Positions 17,047 to 27,399 of a stretch of DNA of 64,000 nt are shown here, in pieces. The stretch is from Methylorubrum sp. B1-46 (GTDB taxonomy: Bacteria; Pseudomonadota; Alphaproteobacteria; Rhizobiales; Beijerinckiaceae). The DNA is taken from NCBI RefSeq assembly GCF_021117295.1, contig NZ_CP088247.1, forward strand, positions 2,495,001 through 2,559,000, in the 5' to 3' direction. The position numbers and the translations under genes were made by a program. Numbering within the stretch: position 1 is the first letter of the stretch; each line of letters opens with the position of its first letter. Under the pieces are notes generated by a model, which made no database searches, had not been told where the DNA came from, and worked only from the letters and a program-made list of their open reading frames with translations.

Positions 17047-20028
17047 ATGAGCGACCAGACCGATGCCGCCCCCGCGGCCGCCCGCGACTATTCGCGGACC
17101 CTGTTCCTGCCGAAGACCGACTTCCCGATGCGCGCGGGTCTGCCCACCCGCGAGCCGCTTCTGCTGGAGCGCTGGAAGGAGATCGGCCTGTACGAGAGGA
17201 TCCGCGCCGCCGCGAAGGGGCGCCCGCGCTTCGTGCTGCATGACGGGCCGCCCTACGCCAACGGCAACATCCATATCGGCCACGCGCTCAACAAGATCCT
17301 GAAGGACGTTGTCGTCCGCTCGCAGGGCGCGCTCGGCCGCGACGCCGATTACGTGCCGGGCTGGGACTGCCACGGCCTGCCGATCGAGTGGAAGATCGAG
17401 GAGCAGTACCGCGCCAAGGGCAAGAACAAGGACGAGGTGCCGGTGCTGGAATTCCGCCAGCAATGCCGGGCTTTTGCGGCGGACTGGCTGAACACACAAA
17501 GAGACGAGTTCAAGCGCCTCGGCGTCACCGGCGATTGGGATCATCCCTACTCGACCATGGCCTACCCGGCCGAGGCGCGCATCGCCGCGGAGCTGATGAA
17601 GTTCGCCGCCTCCGGCCAGCTCTATCGCGGCTCGAAGCCGGTAATGTGGTCGGTGGTGGAGAAGACCGCGCTCGCCGAGGCCGAGGTCGAGTACGAGGAG
17701 CATGTCAGCGACACGGTGTTCGTCGCGTTCCCGATCCGGGAGGGCGCCTCGGCCGAGCTGGCCAACGCCCGCGTCGTGATCTGGACGACCACGCCCTGGA
17801 CCCTGCCGGCCAACCGCGCGGTCGCCTATTCCAAGCGCGTCGCCTACGGGCTCTACCGCGTCACGCAGGCAGCGGACGACAACTGGGCGAAGGTCGGCGA
17901 CACCTATCTGCTTGCCGATGCGCTCGCCGAGGGCGTGTTCAAGGCCGCCCGCGTCGAGGCGTTCGAGCGCGTGGCCGACGTGCCGGCGGCGAGTCTTGCC
18001 GGGCTGACCCTGTCGCATCCGCTTCATGCCTTCGACCCCGGCTACGGCTTCGTGGTGCCGATGCTGGAGGGCGAGCACGTCACCGACGAGGCCGGCACCG
18101 GCTTCGTCCACACCGCGCCGAGCCACGGCCGCGAGGATTTCGAGGTCTGGATGGCCAATGGCCGCCGCCTCACGGAAGCCGGCATCGACACCCGCATCCC
18201 CTACACCGTCGATGCCGACGGCATGCTGACCGCGGAGGCGCCGGGCTTCACCGGCCGCTTCGTCTTCACCGCCAAGGGCGAGAAGGGCGATGCCAACAAG
18301 GCGCTCATCGCCGCGCTGACGGAAGTCGGCGCCCTGGTCGCCCGCGGGGTTCTGCGCCATCAATACCCGCATTCCTGGCGCTCGAAGAAGCCGGTCCTGT
18401 TCCGCAACACGCCGCAATGGTTCATCGCCATGGACCGGCCGGTGGACTCTTTGGGCAACCGGACTCTTCGCGAGACCGCTCTTCACGCCATCGAACAGAC
18501 GCAGTGGGTTCCGCCACAGGGAAAGAACCGCATCAACGGCATGGTGGCGGGGCGGCCCGATTGGGTGGTCTCGCGCCAGCGCGCCTGGGGCGTGCCGATC
18601 ACCGTCTTCGTCGAGCGGGAGACCGGGGCGGTCTTGCGCGATGAGGCGGTGAATGCCCGCATCGCCGAGGCTTTTTCCGCCGAGGGCGCGGATGCCTGGT
18701 TCACGGAAGGCGCCGCGGAGCGCTTCCTGGCGCCCGACTACGATCCGGCGAACTACGAGAAGGTCACCGACGTCCTCGACGTCTGGTTCGATTCCGGCTC
18801 GACCCACGCTTTCGTGCTGGACGACCCACAGGCCTTCCCCGGCCTCGCCGGCATCCGCCGCGCGGTCGATGGCGGACCTGACACGGTGATGTATCTGGAG
18901 GGCTCCGACCAGCATCGCGGCTGGTTCCAGTCCTCGCTGCTCGAATCCTGCGGCACGCGTGGCCACGCCCCCTACGACGTGGTGCTCACCCACGGCTTCG
19001 TCCTCGACGCCAAGGGCGAGAAGATGTCGAAGTCGCGCGGCAACGTCGTCGCGCCGCAGAACGTCATCAAGGAATCGGGCGCCGACATCCTCCGTCTCTG
19101 GGTTGCGGCGGCCGACTATTCCGACGATCTGCGCATCGGCCCGGAGATCGTCAAAACCTTCGCCGAGACCTACCGCAAGCTGCGTAATTCGCTCCGCTGG
19201 ATGCTCGGCTCGCTCGCCCACCGGGTGCCCGGCGACGACGTGCCGTTTGCCGAGATGCCGGAGCTGGAGCGCTTCATTCTGCATCGTCTGGCGCAACTCG
19301 ACGGCGAGATCCGCGACGCCTACGCGGCCTTCGACACCAAGCGGATCGTCGCGCTGCTCAACGGCTTCATGACCGGCGACCTCTCGGCCTTCTACTTCGA
19401 CGTACGCAAGGATGCGCTCTACTGCGATCCGATCTCCTCGGTGACCCGCCGCGCCGCGCTTCAGGTCATCGACGAGGCGTTCCGCCGGGTCACGATCTGG
19501 CTCGCCCCCGTCCTCGCCTTCACGGCGGAGGAGGCGTGGCTCGACCGCTATCCGTCGCAGGACGGCTCGGTCCATCTCCAGACCCTGCCGGAAACGCCCG
19601 CCGCGTGGCGCGACGAGGCGCTTGCCGCGCGCTGGCAGAAGATCCGCAAGGTTCGCCGCGTCGTGACCGGCGCGCTCGAGATCGAGCGCGCGGCCAAGCG
19701 CATCGGCGCAAGCCTGGAGGCGGCCCCGACCGTCTACGTGTCGGACCCCGACCTGCTCGGCGCCCTCGACGGCGTCGATTTCGCCGATGTCTGCATCACC
19801 TCGGCGATCACGGTCCGCGCGGGCGAGGGCCCAACGGACGCCTTCCGCCTCGACGAGGTGAAGGGCGTGGCGGTGGTGCCCGAGCGTGCCGCGGGCACGA
19901 AATGCGCCCGCTCCTGGCGGGTCACGCCCGAAATCGGCAGCGATCCCGACTACCCGGATGTGACGCCGCGCGACGCGAAGGCCCTGCGGGAATGGGATGC
20001 GGCGCATCCGGGTGCGGGGGCCTTGTGA
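17047..20028 (+). CDS. ileS: isoleucine--tRNA ligase
   Basis: 993 residues. HIGH motif in [16 protein letters not shown] (about 75-90), CP1 editing domain with [17 protein letters not shown] (about 237-253), and KMSKS motif [10 protein letters not shown] (about 657-666). The anticodon-binding helical domain follows, with [13 protein letters not shown]. In the C-terminal region the usual four-cysteine zinc site is mostly missing: [10 protein letters not shown] keeps one cysteine and [12 protein letters not shown] has none. It aminoacylates tRNA-Ile in the cytosol and clears Val mischarges. The last codons overlap lspA (GTGA). Confidence 0.97.
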   Translation: MSDQTDAAPAAARDYSRTLFLPKTDFPMRAGLPTREPLLLERWKEIGLYERIRAAAKGRPRFVLHDGPPYANGNIHIGHALNKILKDVVVRSQGALGRDADYVPGWDCHGLPIEWKIEEQYRAKGKNKDEVPVLEFRQQCRAFAADWLNTQRDEFKRLGVTGDWDHPYSTMAYPAEARIAAELMKFAASGQLYRGSKPVMWSVVEKTALAEAEVEYEEHVSDTVFVAFPIREGASAELANARVVIWTTTPWTLPANRAVAYSKRVAYGLYRVTQAADDNWAKVGDTYLLADALAEGVFKAARVEAFERVADVPAASLAGLTLSHPLHAFDPGYGFVVPMLEGEHVTDEAGTGFVHTAPSHGREDFEVWMANGRRLTEAGIDTRIPYTVDADGMLTAEAPGFTGRFVFTAKGEKGDANKALIAALTEVGALVARGVLRHQYPHSWRSKKPVLFRNTPQWFIAMDRPVDSLGNRTLRETALHAIEQTQWVPPQGKNRINGMVAGRPDWVVSRQRAWGVPITVFVERETGAVLRDEAVNARIAEAFSAEGADAWFTEGAAERFLAPDYDPANYEKVTDVLDVWFDSGSTHAFVLDDPQAFPGLAGIRRAVDGGPDTVMYLEGSDQHRGWFQSSLLESCGTRGHAPYDVVLTHGFVLDAKGEKMSKSRGNVVAPQNVIKESGADILRLWVAAADYSDDLRIGPEIVKTFAETYRKLRNSLRWMLGSLAHRVPGDDVPFAEMPELERFILHRLAQLDGEIRDAYAAFDTKRIVALLNGFMTGDLSAFYFDVRKDALYCDPISSVTRRAALQVIDEAFRRVTIWLAPVLAFTAEEAWLDRYPSQDGSVHLQTLPETPAAWRDEALAARWQKIRKVRRVVTGALEIERAAKRIGASLEAAPTVYVSDPDLLGALDGVDFADVCITSAITVRAGEGPTDAFRLDEVKGVAVVPERAAGTKCARSWRVTPEIGSDPDYPDVTPRDAKALREWDAAHPGAGAL

Positions 20029-20540
20029 CCCCCTTCCGCTCCGGCCTCGCCGCCCTGATCGCGACTTTGGTCCTGGATCAGGCCTCCAAGCTCTGGCTCT
20101 ATTTCGGCACCGATCTCGTGATGACCCAGCCCTGGCGGCTGGCGCCCTTCGCGGACTTTGTCGTCGTCTGGAACCGAGGCGTGTCCTACGGTCTGTTCCA
20201 GCAGGAAGGCGGATTGGGGCGCTGGCTGCTCGTCGGCATCTCGCTCGCCGCCGCGATCGGCCTGTCGGTATGGATGGTCCGGGCCGGCTCGCGGCTGCTC
20301 GCCGTGGCGCTCGGTCTCATCGTCGGCGGTGCGCTCGGCAACGCCATCGACCGGGCGGCCTACGGCGCCGTGTTCGACTTCGTCCACCTGCATGCGGGGA
20401 CGTGGTCCTGGTACGTGTTCAACGTGGCGGATGCGGCCATCGTCGCGGGCGTCGTCGGCCTGATCCTCGACAGCCTGCGGCCGGCCGGACGCAGCCCGCC
20501 TGCGGATGTGGCGGAGGACCGCACGCATCCCCAGGCCTGA
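20025..20540 (+). CDS. lspA: lipoprotein signal peptidase (signal peptidase II)
   Basis: 171 residues. The GTG start overlaps the ileS stop (GTGA), the usual ileS-lspA coupling. Four membrane helices. Catalytic aspartates lie in [19 protein letters not shown] and [20 protein letters not shown] and [11 protein letters not shown] are family motifs. It cleaves diacylglyceryl-modified prolipoproteins at the inner-membrane surface. The C-terminal tail of about 20 residues is P/A-rich and cytoplasmic. Confidence 0.95.
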   Translation: MTPFRSGLAALIATLVLDQASKLWLYFGTDLVMTQPWRLAPFADFVVVWNRGVSYGLFQQEGGLGRWLLVGISLAAAIGLSVWMVRAGSRLLAVALGLIVGGALGNAIDRAAYGAVFDFVHLHAGTWSWYVFNVADAAIVAGVVGLILDSLRPAGRSPPADVAEDRTHPQA

Positions 20541-20706
20541 CGGGAACTTCATCCCGGCTGCGTCAAGGCGCCATACCTTCGCCCGAAACCCGGCTCACCT
20601 CGGTTCGGAAGGTCTCGGTCCGCGACTCACATCGAGTTGCCCGCCGGCTGACTGCCCCGGTTGAAAAGCGGGCGGAGCCGGTTCTTGAAACCTTGGGGAA
20701 GATGAC

Positions 20707-21411
20707 ATGAACGGGCGGCGCAGCGTCTCGCGGGCTTTCGGATCGATCCGTCCCTGGGCCTTAAGTGCGACCTTGGGCGCGGCCCTGTTGCCCGGCCTCG
20801 CCGCCGGCCCGGCCCGGGCCGAGGGTGAGTTCATGCGCGACACGCTGAGCAATCTCGGCCTGATCGAGCCGGAGCGCCCCGCCATCACCTATCGCGAGCG
20901 CGCTCCGCTCGCCATGCCGCCGAAGCTCGGCGGAAAGGAAGATCTGACCGCCGGCCTGCCCGTGCCGCGCACCCGCCAAGCCGACCCGGCCTGGCCCAAG
21001 GACCCTGAACTGGTCCAGCGCGAGCGGGCTGCCATCGAGGCGAAGAAGCCGATCGTCCGCGGCGCCCAGGGGCGCATGAACGACAACAACGAGACGCTCT
21101 CGGTCTACGAGCTGGAGGCCGGCCGACGCGCCGGTGCCGGCGCCCTGACCGGGCCGGCGAACTCTCCCGGCGAGGGCGATACCCGCACTTCGACCTGGCT
21201 CAGCCCGTTCGAACTCCTCAAGGGGACGCCCGACAAGACCGAACCCTCGCTGGTCGAGCCCGACCGCGATACGCTGACCGATCCGCCCACGGGCTACCGC
21301 AAGTCACCGGTGAAGGTCGCCAAGCCGCAGGGTGGTCCCATCGGCGGTCCGATCAACGACCGCGACGAAGCCGATCCGCGTGCCTATATCAGGGATCAGT
21401 CCCGGCGCTGA
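20707..21411 (+). CDS. secreted DUF3035/BamF-like protein
   Basis: 234 residues. GGGGAAGATGAC precedes the ATG. Residues 1-38 are a signal peptide (LPGLAAGPARA). The mature protein is hydrophilic and probably extended. YRERAPLAMPPKLGGK resembles the RAPL-x-x-PP motif of DUF3035, annotated in some alphaproteobacteria as BamF. The position between lspA and a pair of M16 peptidase genes is the same as for DUF3035 genes in Rhodobacterales. The assignment rests on that motif and context; there is no lipobox at the predicted cleavage site, unlike a lipoprotein. C-terminal repeats of PIGGPI type may be disordered. Confidence 0.6.
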   Translation: MNGRRSVSRAFGSIRPWALSATLGAALLPGLAAGPARAEGEFMRDTLSNLGLIEPERPAITYRERAPLAMPPKLGGKEDLTAGLPVPRTRQADPAWPKDPELVQRERAAIEAKKPIVRGAQGRMNDNNETLSVYELEAGRRAGAGALTGPANSPGEGDTRTSTWLSPFELLKGTPDKTEPSLVEPDRDTLTDPPTGYRKSPVKVAKPQGGPIGGPINDRDEADPRAYIRDQSRR

Positions 21412-21484
21412 GCGTACCCTTCCCGATGCGGTTCGTTCGCGGCGGAAGGAGCCACGAAGTCGTCAAGCATTCGGACGGATTGTA

Positions 21485-21507
21485 ACCGCGCGGACACGCC
21501 GCGCGGT
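21485..21507. other. 9-bp-stem GC hairpin in spacer before the M16 pair
   Basis: ACCGCGCGG (21485-21493) and CCGCGCGGT (21499-21507) flank ACACG. There is no T run on either strand. It may weaken readthrough from lspA and its follower, or structure the 5' leader of the M16 operon that starts at 21604. Confidence 0.35.
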
Positions 21508-21603
21508 ACGGGATTTGCCATCGGCCTACGATCTCGGGACAATACCGGGATTCTTGAGACGGGAAGCGCGGAGGGCGGAAGAGCCCCCGCAAAGGACAGC
21601 AGG

Positions 21604-22986
21604 ATGCACCTCTACCGGAAGGCCATCGCGCCCGTGGGACCGCAGCGAGGCCTGAACCACGCCGGCCGCGTGGATGCTGCCCCGTTCGGGCGCTCCGAGG
21701 CCGGCGGCCCGGAGGTCTCCGCCTTCGTGCTCGACAACGGGCTCGACGTCGTCGTGGTGCCCGACCATCGGGCGCCGGTGGCGACCCACATGATCTGGTA
21801 CCGCAACGGTTCGGCCGACGATCCGATCGGCCAGTCCGGCATCGCCCACTTCCTCGAACACCTGATGTTCAAGGGCACCGAGCGGCATCCGGCCGGCGCC
21901 TTCTCGCGGGCGGTCTCGTCGCTCGGCGGCCAGGAGAACGCCTTCACCAGCTACGACTACACCGCCTATTTCCAGCGCGTCGCCCGCGACCACCTCTCGA
22001 CGATGATGTCCTTCGAGGCCGACCGCATGAGCGGCCTCGTTCTCGACGACGCCGTGGTGGCGCCCGAGCGCGACGTGGTGCTGGAAGAGCGGCGTATGCG
22101 GGTCGAGACCGATCCCTCGGCCCAGCTCTCCGAGGCGATGTCGGCCTCGCTCTTCGTGCATCACCCCTACGGCATCCCGATCATCGGCTGGATGCACGAG
22201 ATCGAGGAGCTGAACCGCACCCACGCCATCGACTACTACAAGCGCTTCTACACGCCCGAGAACGCGATCCTGGTGGTGGCCGGCGACGTGACGCCCGACG
22301 AGGTGCGGCGGCTGGCCGAGGACACCTACGGCCGGGTCACGCCGCAGGGCGCGCGACCGCTTCGGACGCGGCCCCGCGAGCCGGAGCCGCGGGCGATGCG
22401 CCGCATCGCGGTGGCCGATCCGAAGGTCGAGCAGCCGACCCTGCAGCGCCTCTACCTCACTCCCTCCTGCATGACCGCCCGCGACGGCGAGGGCCATGAC
22501 CTCGAACTGCTCGCCGAGGTGATCGGCGGCGGCGCGACCTCGTTCCTCTACCGCAAACTGGTTTTGGAGATGGGCGTCGCCGTGAATGCCGGCGCCTGGT
22601 ACATGGGCTCGGCCATCGACGACACGCGGTTTGCCGTCTACGCCGTGCCGGCCGAGGGTGTGAGCCTGGAAGCTCTGGAGGAGCACGTCGACCGCGTGCT
22701 GCGCCGCGTTCCCGAGGCGCTCGATCCGGAGGCGATCGAGCGGGCCAAGACCCGGCTCGTGGCCGAGACGGTCTACTCCTCCGACTCGCAGTCCTCGCTC
22801 GCCCGCATCTACGGCTCGGCGCTCGCCATCGGCGAGACCGTCGAGGAGGTGCGTGCTTGGCCGACCGAGATCGAGGCGGTGAGCCGCGACCGGCTCGTGG
22901 CGGTGGCCGCCCGCTACCTCGTGCCCGCCCGCTCGGTGACCGGCTACCTCACCAAGGCCCGCGAGACGGACGTCGTGGTCGCCTGA
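21604..22986 (+). CDS. M16-family zinc metallopeptidase (catalytic subunit type)
   Basis: 460 residues. The inverted zinc motif HFLEH is at 82-86, within SGIAHFLEHLMFKGT; the third zinc ligand is probably the glutamate of VVLEERRMR (about 160). An M16C half follows with YKRFYTPENAILVVAGDV. No signal peptide is obvious, though the N-terminal 40 residues are poorly conserved. The next gene encodes the partner that lacks the zinc motif, so the two probably assemble as the known bacterial two-subunit M16B peptidases. Substrates are unknown. Confidence 0.93.
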   Translation: MHLYRKAIAPVGPQRGLNHAGRVDAAPFGRSEAGGPEVSAFVLDNGLDVVVVPDHRAPVATHMIWYRNGSADDPIGQSGIAHFLEHLMFKGTERHPAGAFSRAVSSLGGQENAFTSYDYTAYFQRVARDHLSTMMSFEADRMSGLVLDDAVVAPERDVVLEERRMRVETDPSAQLSEAMSASLFVHHPYGIPIIGWMHEIEELNRTHAIDYYKRFYTPENAILVVAGDVTPDEVRRLAEDTYGRVTPQGARPLRTRPREPEPRAMRRIAVADPKVEQPTLQRLYLTPSCMTARDGEGHDLELLAEVIGGGATSFLYRKLVLEMGVAVNAGAWYMGSAIDDTRFAVYAVPAEGVSLEALEEHVDRVLRRVPEALDPEAIERAKTRLVAETVYSSDSQSSLARIYGSALAIGETVEEVRAWPTEIEAVSRDRLVAVAARYLVPARSVTGYLTKARETDVVVA

Positions 22987-23058
22987 GGCCGCCCGATTCT
23001 TCGCGCCGCCGGAGGGCCGGCGGCGCCGTTTGTGAAAAGACGCTTTAAGGAACTTCCG

Positions 23059-24342
23059 ATGAATCTCGCCGAGACCGGCACGCGCACCGCGACCACGCCG
23101 ACCCAGGCGCTGCCGCTCGCGGCCGCCCCCGGCATCGAGGCGTGGCACGTCGCCTCGCCGGTGGTGCCGATGATCGCGCTCTCCTTCACCTTCGAGGGCG
23201 GTGCGGCGCAGGACGCGGAGGGCAAGGCGGGCACCGCGCAGATGATGGCGCGCCTGCTCGACGAGGGCGCGGGCGATCTCGATTCCGACGCCTTCCAAGA
23301 GGCGCTCGCCGCCCGCGCGATCGAGCTGAGCTTCCATACCGGCCCCGATTCCATCGGCGGCTCGCTCAAGACGCTGGTCAAGCACGCGGACGAGGCGATC
23401 CGCCTGCTCACCCTCGCGCTCGCCGAGCCGCGCTTCGATCCCGCCGCGATCGAGCGGGTGCGGGCGCAGATGATCGCCGGCCTGCGCTACCAGCAGAACG
23501 ATCCCGGCGTGTTGGCCTCCCGCCGCTACTTCCGCGAGGCCTTCCCCGGCCACGCCTACGGCCGCCCCTCCGCCGGTACCGTCGAGACCCTGTCGGCGAT
23601 CACCCGCGACGACCTCGTGGCGCTCCACCGCGCCGTGGTCGGCCGCGGCAGTCTGAAGGTCGCGGCTGTGGGCGCCTTCGACGAGGCGGAGATCACCGGC
23701 ATGGTCGCCCGCGCCTTCGGCAGCCTGCCCGAGGCCGGCCCGCTCAAGCCCGTGCCGCCGACCGCGATCAACGAACTCGGCCGGCGCATCGTCGTCGATC
23801 TCGACGTGCCGCAATCGGTGATCCGCTTCGGTCTGCCGGGCGTGGCGTGGCGCGACCCCGACTTCATCCCGGCCTACGTGCTCAACCACATTCTGGGCGG
23901 CGGCGCCTTCACCTCGCGCCTGTTCCAGGAAGTGCGTGAGAAGCGCGGTCTGGCCTACTCGGTCGGCACCTCGCTCACCTCGCACCGGGGCGTGGCCATG
24001 ACCTGGGGCTACACCGCCACCAAGAACGAGCGCGTGGTCGAGGCCCTCGACGTGATCGGCGAGGAAATCCACCGCCTCATCGCCGATGGCCCGTCCGACG
24101 AGGAGCTGCAGAAGGCCAAGGATTACCTCACCGGTTCCTACGCGCTGGGCTTCGACACCTCGACCAAGATCGCGAACCAGCTCGTGCAGATCGCCTTCGA
24201 GGGGCTCGGCATGGACTACATTGCCCGCCGCAACGACCTTGTGGCGAGCGTGACCCAGGACGATATCCGCCGGGCCGGGGCGCGCACACTGGGCGATGGC
24301 CGGATGCTGGTGGTCGCGGCCGGGCGGCCGACGGGGCTGTAA
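23059..24342 (+). CDS. M16-family peptidase-like protein (non-catalytic partner)
   Basis: 427 residues. ATG 23059 follows TTTAAGGAACTTCCG. The N-terminal half aligns with M16 proteins (MIALSFTFEGGAAQDAEGKAG in pieces), but where HxxEH would be it reads TAQMMARLLDEGAG, so zinc is not bound. The C-terminal half keeps the R/Y substrate-grip region EVREKRGLAYSVGTSL. This pattern, a catalytic gene followed by an inactive one, is typical of heterodimeric M16B enzymes. A strong hairpin with a T run follows the stop. Confidence 0.93.
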   Translation: MNLAETGTRTATTPTQALPLAAAPGIEAWHVASPVVPMIALSFTFEGGAAQDAEGKAGTAQMMARLLDEGAGDLDSDAFQEALAARAIELSFHTGPDSIGGSLKTLVKHADEAIRLLTLALAEPRFDPAAIERVRAQMIAGLRYQQNDPGVLASRRYFREAFPGHAYGRPSAGTVETLSAITRDDLVALHRAVVGRGSLKVAAVGAFDEAEITGMVARAFGSLPEAGPLKPVPPTAINELGRRIVVDLDVPQSVIRFGLPGVAWRDPDFIPAYVLNHILGGGAFTSRLFQEVREKRGLAYSVGTSLTSHRGVAMTWGYTATKNERVVEALDVIGEEIHRLIADGPSDEELQKAKDYLTGSYALGFDTSTKIANQLVQIAFEGLGMDYIARRNDLVASVTQDDIRRAGARTLGDGRMLVVAAGRPTGL

Positions 24343-24369
24343 GCGTCTCTCCCCGATTCGGGGTTGAAC

Positions 24370-24405
24370 AAGGCCGGGACGCGGAGACGCGTTGCCGGCC
24401 TTTTT
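24370..24405 (+). terminator. rho-independent terminator after the M16 pair
   Basis: AAGGCCGG (24370-24377) pairs with CCGGCCTT (24395-24402) around an inner GACGCG/CGCGTT stem. It continues into TTTTTC. It lies 28 bp beyond the stop at 24342 and should end the lspA/M16 transcription unit. Confidence 0.8.
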
Positions 24406-24525
24406 CATGCCTGATCGGTGGCCTGCCGTGCCGGCGAATGATGACGCGAGACCGGCGCCTTGGGCTCAGGCCCAAAATCCCTATCTGGTGAGCTCGAACC
24501 CGCTTCCCGCGCGAGGGCCCAAGCG

Positions 24526-25458
24526 ATGCAGCTCACTGGACTCCACCACGTCACCGCCATCACGGCGCAGGCGGCCGACAACCTCGCCTTCTACACCCGC
24601 GTGCTGGGGCTTCGCCTCGTCAAGAAGACCGTCAATCAGGACGACGTCTCGGCCTATCACCTGTTCTACGCCGACGGCCGCGCCTCGCCCGGCACCGACA
24701 TCACTTTCTTCGATTGGCCGGCGCCGGCCGAGCAGCGCGGCACCGACAGCATCTCGCGCACCCTGTTGCGGGTCGGCGGCGCGGCGAGCTTCGACTGGTG
24801 GCGCGAGCATTTCGGCCGCCAGGGCGTGAGCCACCATCCGGCGATCGAGCGGGACGGCCGCCTCACCCTCGATTTCGAGGACGGCGAAGGCCAGCGCCTC
24901 AGCCTCGTCGATGACGGCGGCACCGGCGAGGCTCATCCCTGGGCGGGCAGCCCCGTGCCGCCCGAGCACCAGATCCGTGGGCTCGGGCCGATCCGTCTCA
25001 CGGTCTCCCAGCCGGAGCGCACCGAAGCGGTGCTGACACAGATCCTCGGCTTCCGTCGCGCGAGAACCTTCGAACTGCCCGAGGGCGAGGTGAGCGTGTT
25101 CGAGACCGGCGCGGGCGGTCCGTCCGCGGAGGTGCAGCTCCTCAAAGGTTCGGGCCCGCAAGCCCGCCAGGGGGCCGGCGCGGTCCACCACGTCGCCTTC
25201 CGCATCCCGGATGCTGATTACGAGGCTTGGGCCGACCGCCTGAAGCAGCGGCGCGTGCCCTCCAGCGGCCCCGTCGATCGCTACTACTTTCGCAGCCTGT
25301 ATTTCCGCGAGCCGAACGGCATCCTGTTCGAGATCGCCACCGACGGGCCGGGCTTTGCCACCGACGAGCCGATGGAGCGGCTCGGCGAGGGGCTCGCCCT
25401 GCCGCCCTTCCTCGAACCGCGCCGGGCGGAGATCGAGGCGGGGCTGAAGCCGCTGTAG
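24526..25458 (+). CDS. ring-cleaving dioxygenase-like glyoxalase/VOC protein
   Basis: 310 residues. ATG 24526 follows GCGAGGGCCCAAGCG. Two VOC modules: residues 2-130, opening [14 protein letters not shown] (metal His at HH), and residues 145-290, with [28 protein letters not shown] (second His), [19 protein letters not shown] (Glu ligand). This matches the MhqO/MhqA type annotated as ring-cleaving dioxygenase, an Fe(II) enzyme implicated in hydroquinone or catechol detoxification. The substrate cannot be read here. A ferredoxin reductase gene follows 168 bp later, perhaps independently expressed. Confidence 0.88.
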   Translation: MQLTGLHHVTAITAQAADNLAFYTRVLGLRLVKKTVNQDDVSAYHLFYADGRASPGTDITFFDWPAPAEQRGTDSISRTLLRVGGAASFDWWREHFGRQGVSHHPAIERDGRLTLDFEDGEGQRLSLVDDGGTGEAHPWAGSPVPPEHQIRGLGPIRLTVSQPERTEAVLTQILGFRRARTFELPEGEVSVFETGAGGPSAEVQLLKGSGPQARQGAGAVHHVAFRIPDADYEAWADRLKQRRVPSSGPVDRYYFRSLYFREPNGILFEIATDGPGFATDEPMERLGEGLALPPFLEPRRAEIEAGLKPL

Positions 25459-25626
25459 GCCGACCTGCATTGCGCTTGGGCCGGGGCAGGCATGCGCCGG
25501 CTTCAAGAACAGTTCCAGACAAACCCACATTCCGTGCGCTGTGGCGGCCCTGCGTCTTGACGCGGATGCTGCAACTGCGAGAAGAGCCCGGTTTCGACGC
25601 TTCGAGAATCGGGAAACCTGCGGCCG

Positions 25627-26400
25627 ATGAGCAAGTACAACGAGGAGCGCGTCCTCTCCGTCCATCACTGGACCGACACGCTCTTCTCCTTCCGCACGAC
25701 GCGCGATCCCTCGTTCCGCTTCCGCAACGGCGAGTTCACGATGATCGGCATCGAGGTCGAGGGCCGCCCGCTCCTGCGCGCCTACTCGGTCGTCTCGGCC
25801 AATTACGAGGAAGAGCTGGAATTCTTCTCCATCAAGGTGCCCAACGGCCCGCTCACCTCGAAGCTGCAGCACCTCAAGGTCGGCGATCCGATCATGATCG
25901 GCAAGAAGCCGACCGGTACGCTGGTGCTCGACAACCTCCTGCCGGGTAAGCACCTCTACCTGCTCGGCACCGGCACCGGTCTCGCGCCGTTCCTGTCGAT
26001 CATCAAGGATCCGGAGACCTACGACCGCTTCGAGAAGGTCGTGCTGGTCCATGGCTGCCGACAGGTGCAGGAGCTGGCCTACGGTGAGACCATCACCGAG
26101 ACCCTGCCGAAGCACGAATTCCTGGGCGAGATGATCGCCAATCAGCTCATCTACTACCCGACCGTGACGCGCGAGCCGTTCCGCAACCGCGGCCGGATCA
26201 CCGACCTGATGACCTCTGGCAAGCTGTTCGAGGATATCGGCCTGCCGCCGATGTCGATCGAGAACGACCGCTTCATGCTCTGCGGAAGCCCTGAGATGAT
26301 CAAGGACACCCGTGAGATGCTGACCGGGCTGGGCTACGAGGAGGGCAACCACGGCGAGGCGGCCCACTACGTGATCGAGAAGGCCTTCGTCGAGAAGTGA
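25627..26400 (+). CDS. fpr: ferredoxin--NADP(+) reductase
   Basis: 257 residues, the short bacterial (Fpr) type. FAD binding: LRAYSVVSANYEEELEFFSI at about 55-74. NADP binding: LYLLGTGTGLAPFLSI near 112-127, and MLCGSPEMIKDTREML near 218-233. The C-terminus ends AHYVIEKAFVEK, a form with the last residues typical of subclass I bacterial Fprs that supply electrons to ferredoxin/flavodoxin or redox stress enzymes. Cytoplasmic. Confidence 0.95.
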   Translation: MSKYNEERVLSVHHWTDTLFSFRTTRDPSFRFRNGEFTMIGIEVEGRPLLRAYSVVSANYEEELEFFSIKVPNGPLTSKLQHLKVGDPIMIGKKPTGTLVLDNLLPGKHLYLLGTGTGLAPFLSIIKDPETYDRFEKVVLVHGCRQVQELAYGETITETLPKHEFLGEMIANQLIYYPTVTREPFRNRGRITDLMTSGKLFEDIGLPPMSIENDRFMLCGSPEMIKDTREMLTGLGYEEGNHGEAAHYVIEKAFVEK

Positions 26401-26519
26401 GGCGTTCGACGCCTCGTTGCTGAATGGCAGACGTCGCGCCCTCGGTCGGTTCGCTGGCGGAGACGGCCGGCGTCGGCCTCGGACCATGGGCCTGCCCGGT
26501 CCGGTGAACGTCGCGCACG

Positions 26520-26594
26520 GGATTGCTTCGGCTCCGCCTTGCAATGACGGTGATGGACTTCCGCCGCGTCATTGCGAGCGAAGCGAAGCAATCC
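26520..26594. repeat. palindromic repeat (GGATTGCTTCG ... CGAAGCAATCC)
   Basis: The left arm GGATTGCTTCG..CCGCCTTGCAATGACG and the right arm CGTCATTGCGAGCGAAGCGAAGCAATCC are reverse complements over most of their length, giving a 75-bp hairpin with a short loop (GTGATGGACTTCCGCCG). Strings such as TCATTGCGAGCGAAGC recur in alphaproteobacterial intergenic REP-type repeats. It lies between fpr and bioD and is not coding. Confidence 0.75.
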
Positions 26595-26637
26595 AGGGAG
26601 CCGCGACGAGGCCGGGTTCACAGCCACCGCAAGCGAT

Positions 26638-27318
26638 ATGCCGCCTCTTCCCGCCCTGTTCGTCGTCGGCGCCGGCACCGAGATCGGCAAGACCTACACC
26701 ACCGCCGCCCTCGTCCGCCGGTTGCGCGGGCAGAGCCGGCGGGTGCGGGCCTTGAAGCCGCTCGCCAGCGGCGTTCCTCCGCTCGACCATCCCGATTTCG
26801 CTGCGAGTGACACCGGCCGGCTGCTCGCCGCCCAGGGACTTCCTGTGACGCCCGAGACCGTCGCGGCCTGCTCGCCCTGGCGCTTCGCCGCGCCGCTGGC
26901 GCCCGACCTTGCCGCCGCCCGCGAGGGACGCAGCCTCACCCTGTCCGAACTGGTCGAGTGGTGCGGCGCGCGTTTGGCCGAGGCCGCGGACGACGAAACG
27001 GTGGTGATCGAGGGGGTCGGCGGGCTGATGAGCCCGATCACCGAGGCCGCGACCGGCCTCGATTGGGTGAAACGGCAGGAGATTCCGGCCCTGCTCGTCT
27101 CCGGCAGCTATCTCGGGGCGATCAGCCACGCGCTCACCGCGGTCGAGACGCTGCGGGCGCACGGCGTCCCGCTGGTTGGAATCGTGGTGAGCGAGAGCGA
27201 GGGCGCACCGATCCCCCGGGAGACGGTGGCCGGGCAGATCGCGCGGCATGCCGGCGTGCCGGTCGGTTGCCTGCCGCGGGGCGGCGCCTTTCCGGACGGG
27301 TTCACCGGCCTCGACTGA
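26638..27318 (+). CDS. bioD: dethiobiotin synthetase
   Basis: 226 residues. P-loop GAGTEIGKTYTTAALVRR at 11-28 with the catalytic lysine later in LKPLASGV. The acid SDTGRLLAAQ segment, EGVGGLMSPI and GSYLGAISHALTAVE are BioD motifs. It forms the ureido ring from diaminopelargonate, CO2 and ATP. No other bio gene is in the window, so it is solitary here. The start ATG follows CCACCGCAAGCGAT, a weak ribosome site, placing the palindromic repeat at 26520 in the 5' region. Confidence 0.93.
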   Translation: MPPLPALFVVGAGTEIGKTYTTAALVRRLRGQSRRVRALKPLASGVPPLDHPDFAASDTGRLLAAQGLPVTPETVAACSPWRFAAPLAPDLAAAREGRSLTLSELVEWCGARLAEAADDETVVIEGVGGLMSPITEAATGLDWVKRQEIPALLVSGSYLGAISHALTAVETLRAHGVPLVGIVVSESEGAPIPRETVAGQIARHAGVPVGCLPRGGAFPDGFTGLD

Positions 27319-27399
27319 CGGACCGCCGGTTCCGCCTTGCCGGACGCTCCCGCGCCGGTCACCGTGCTTTTGCTGCCGGTCCCGCTTCCGAGGGAGTGC

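Noticed and set aside
16804..20007. Very long minus-strand open frame opposite ileS (1067 codons)
   Set aside because: It is the complement of a strongly conserved gene; the high third-position GC keeps stops out of the antisense frame. It has no homology-like motifs and an arginine/glycine/aspartate-rich composition.
21526..24408. 960-codon minus-strand frame opposite the M16 pair
   Set aside because: Shadow of the two M16 genes; composition is typical of antisense GC-rich frames.
24460..24525. Upstream ATG for the ring-cleaving dioxygenase
   Set aside because: The intervening residues lack homology, and ATG 24526 has a better ribosome site and starts at the conserved LHHVT.
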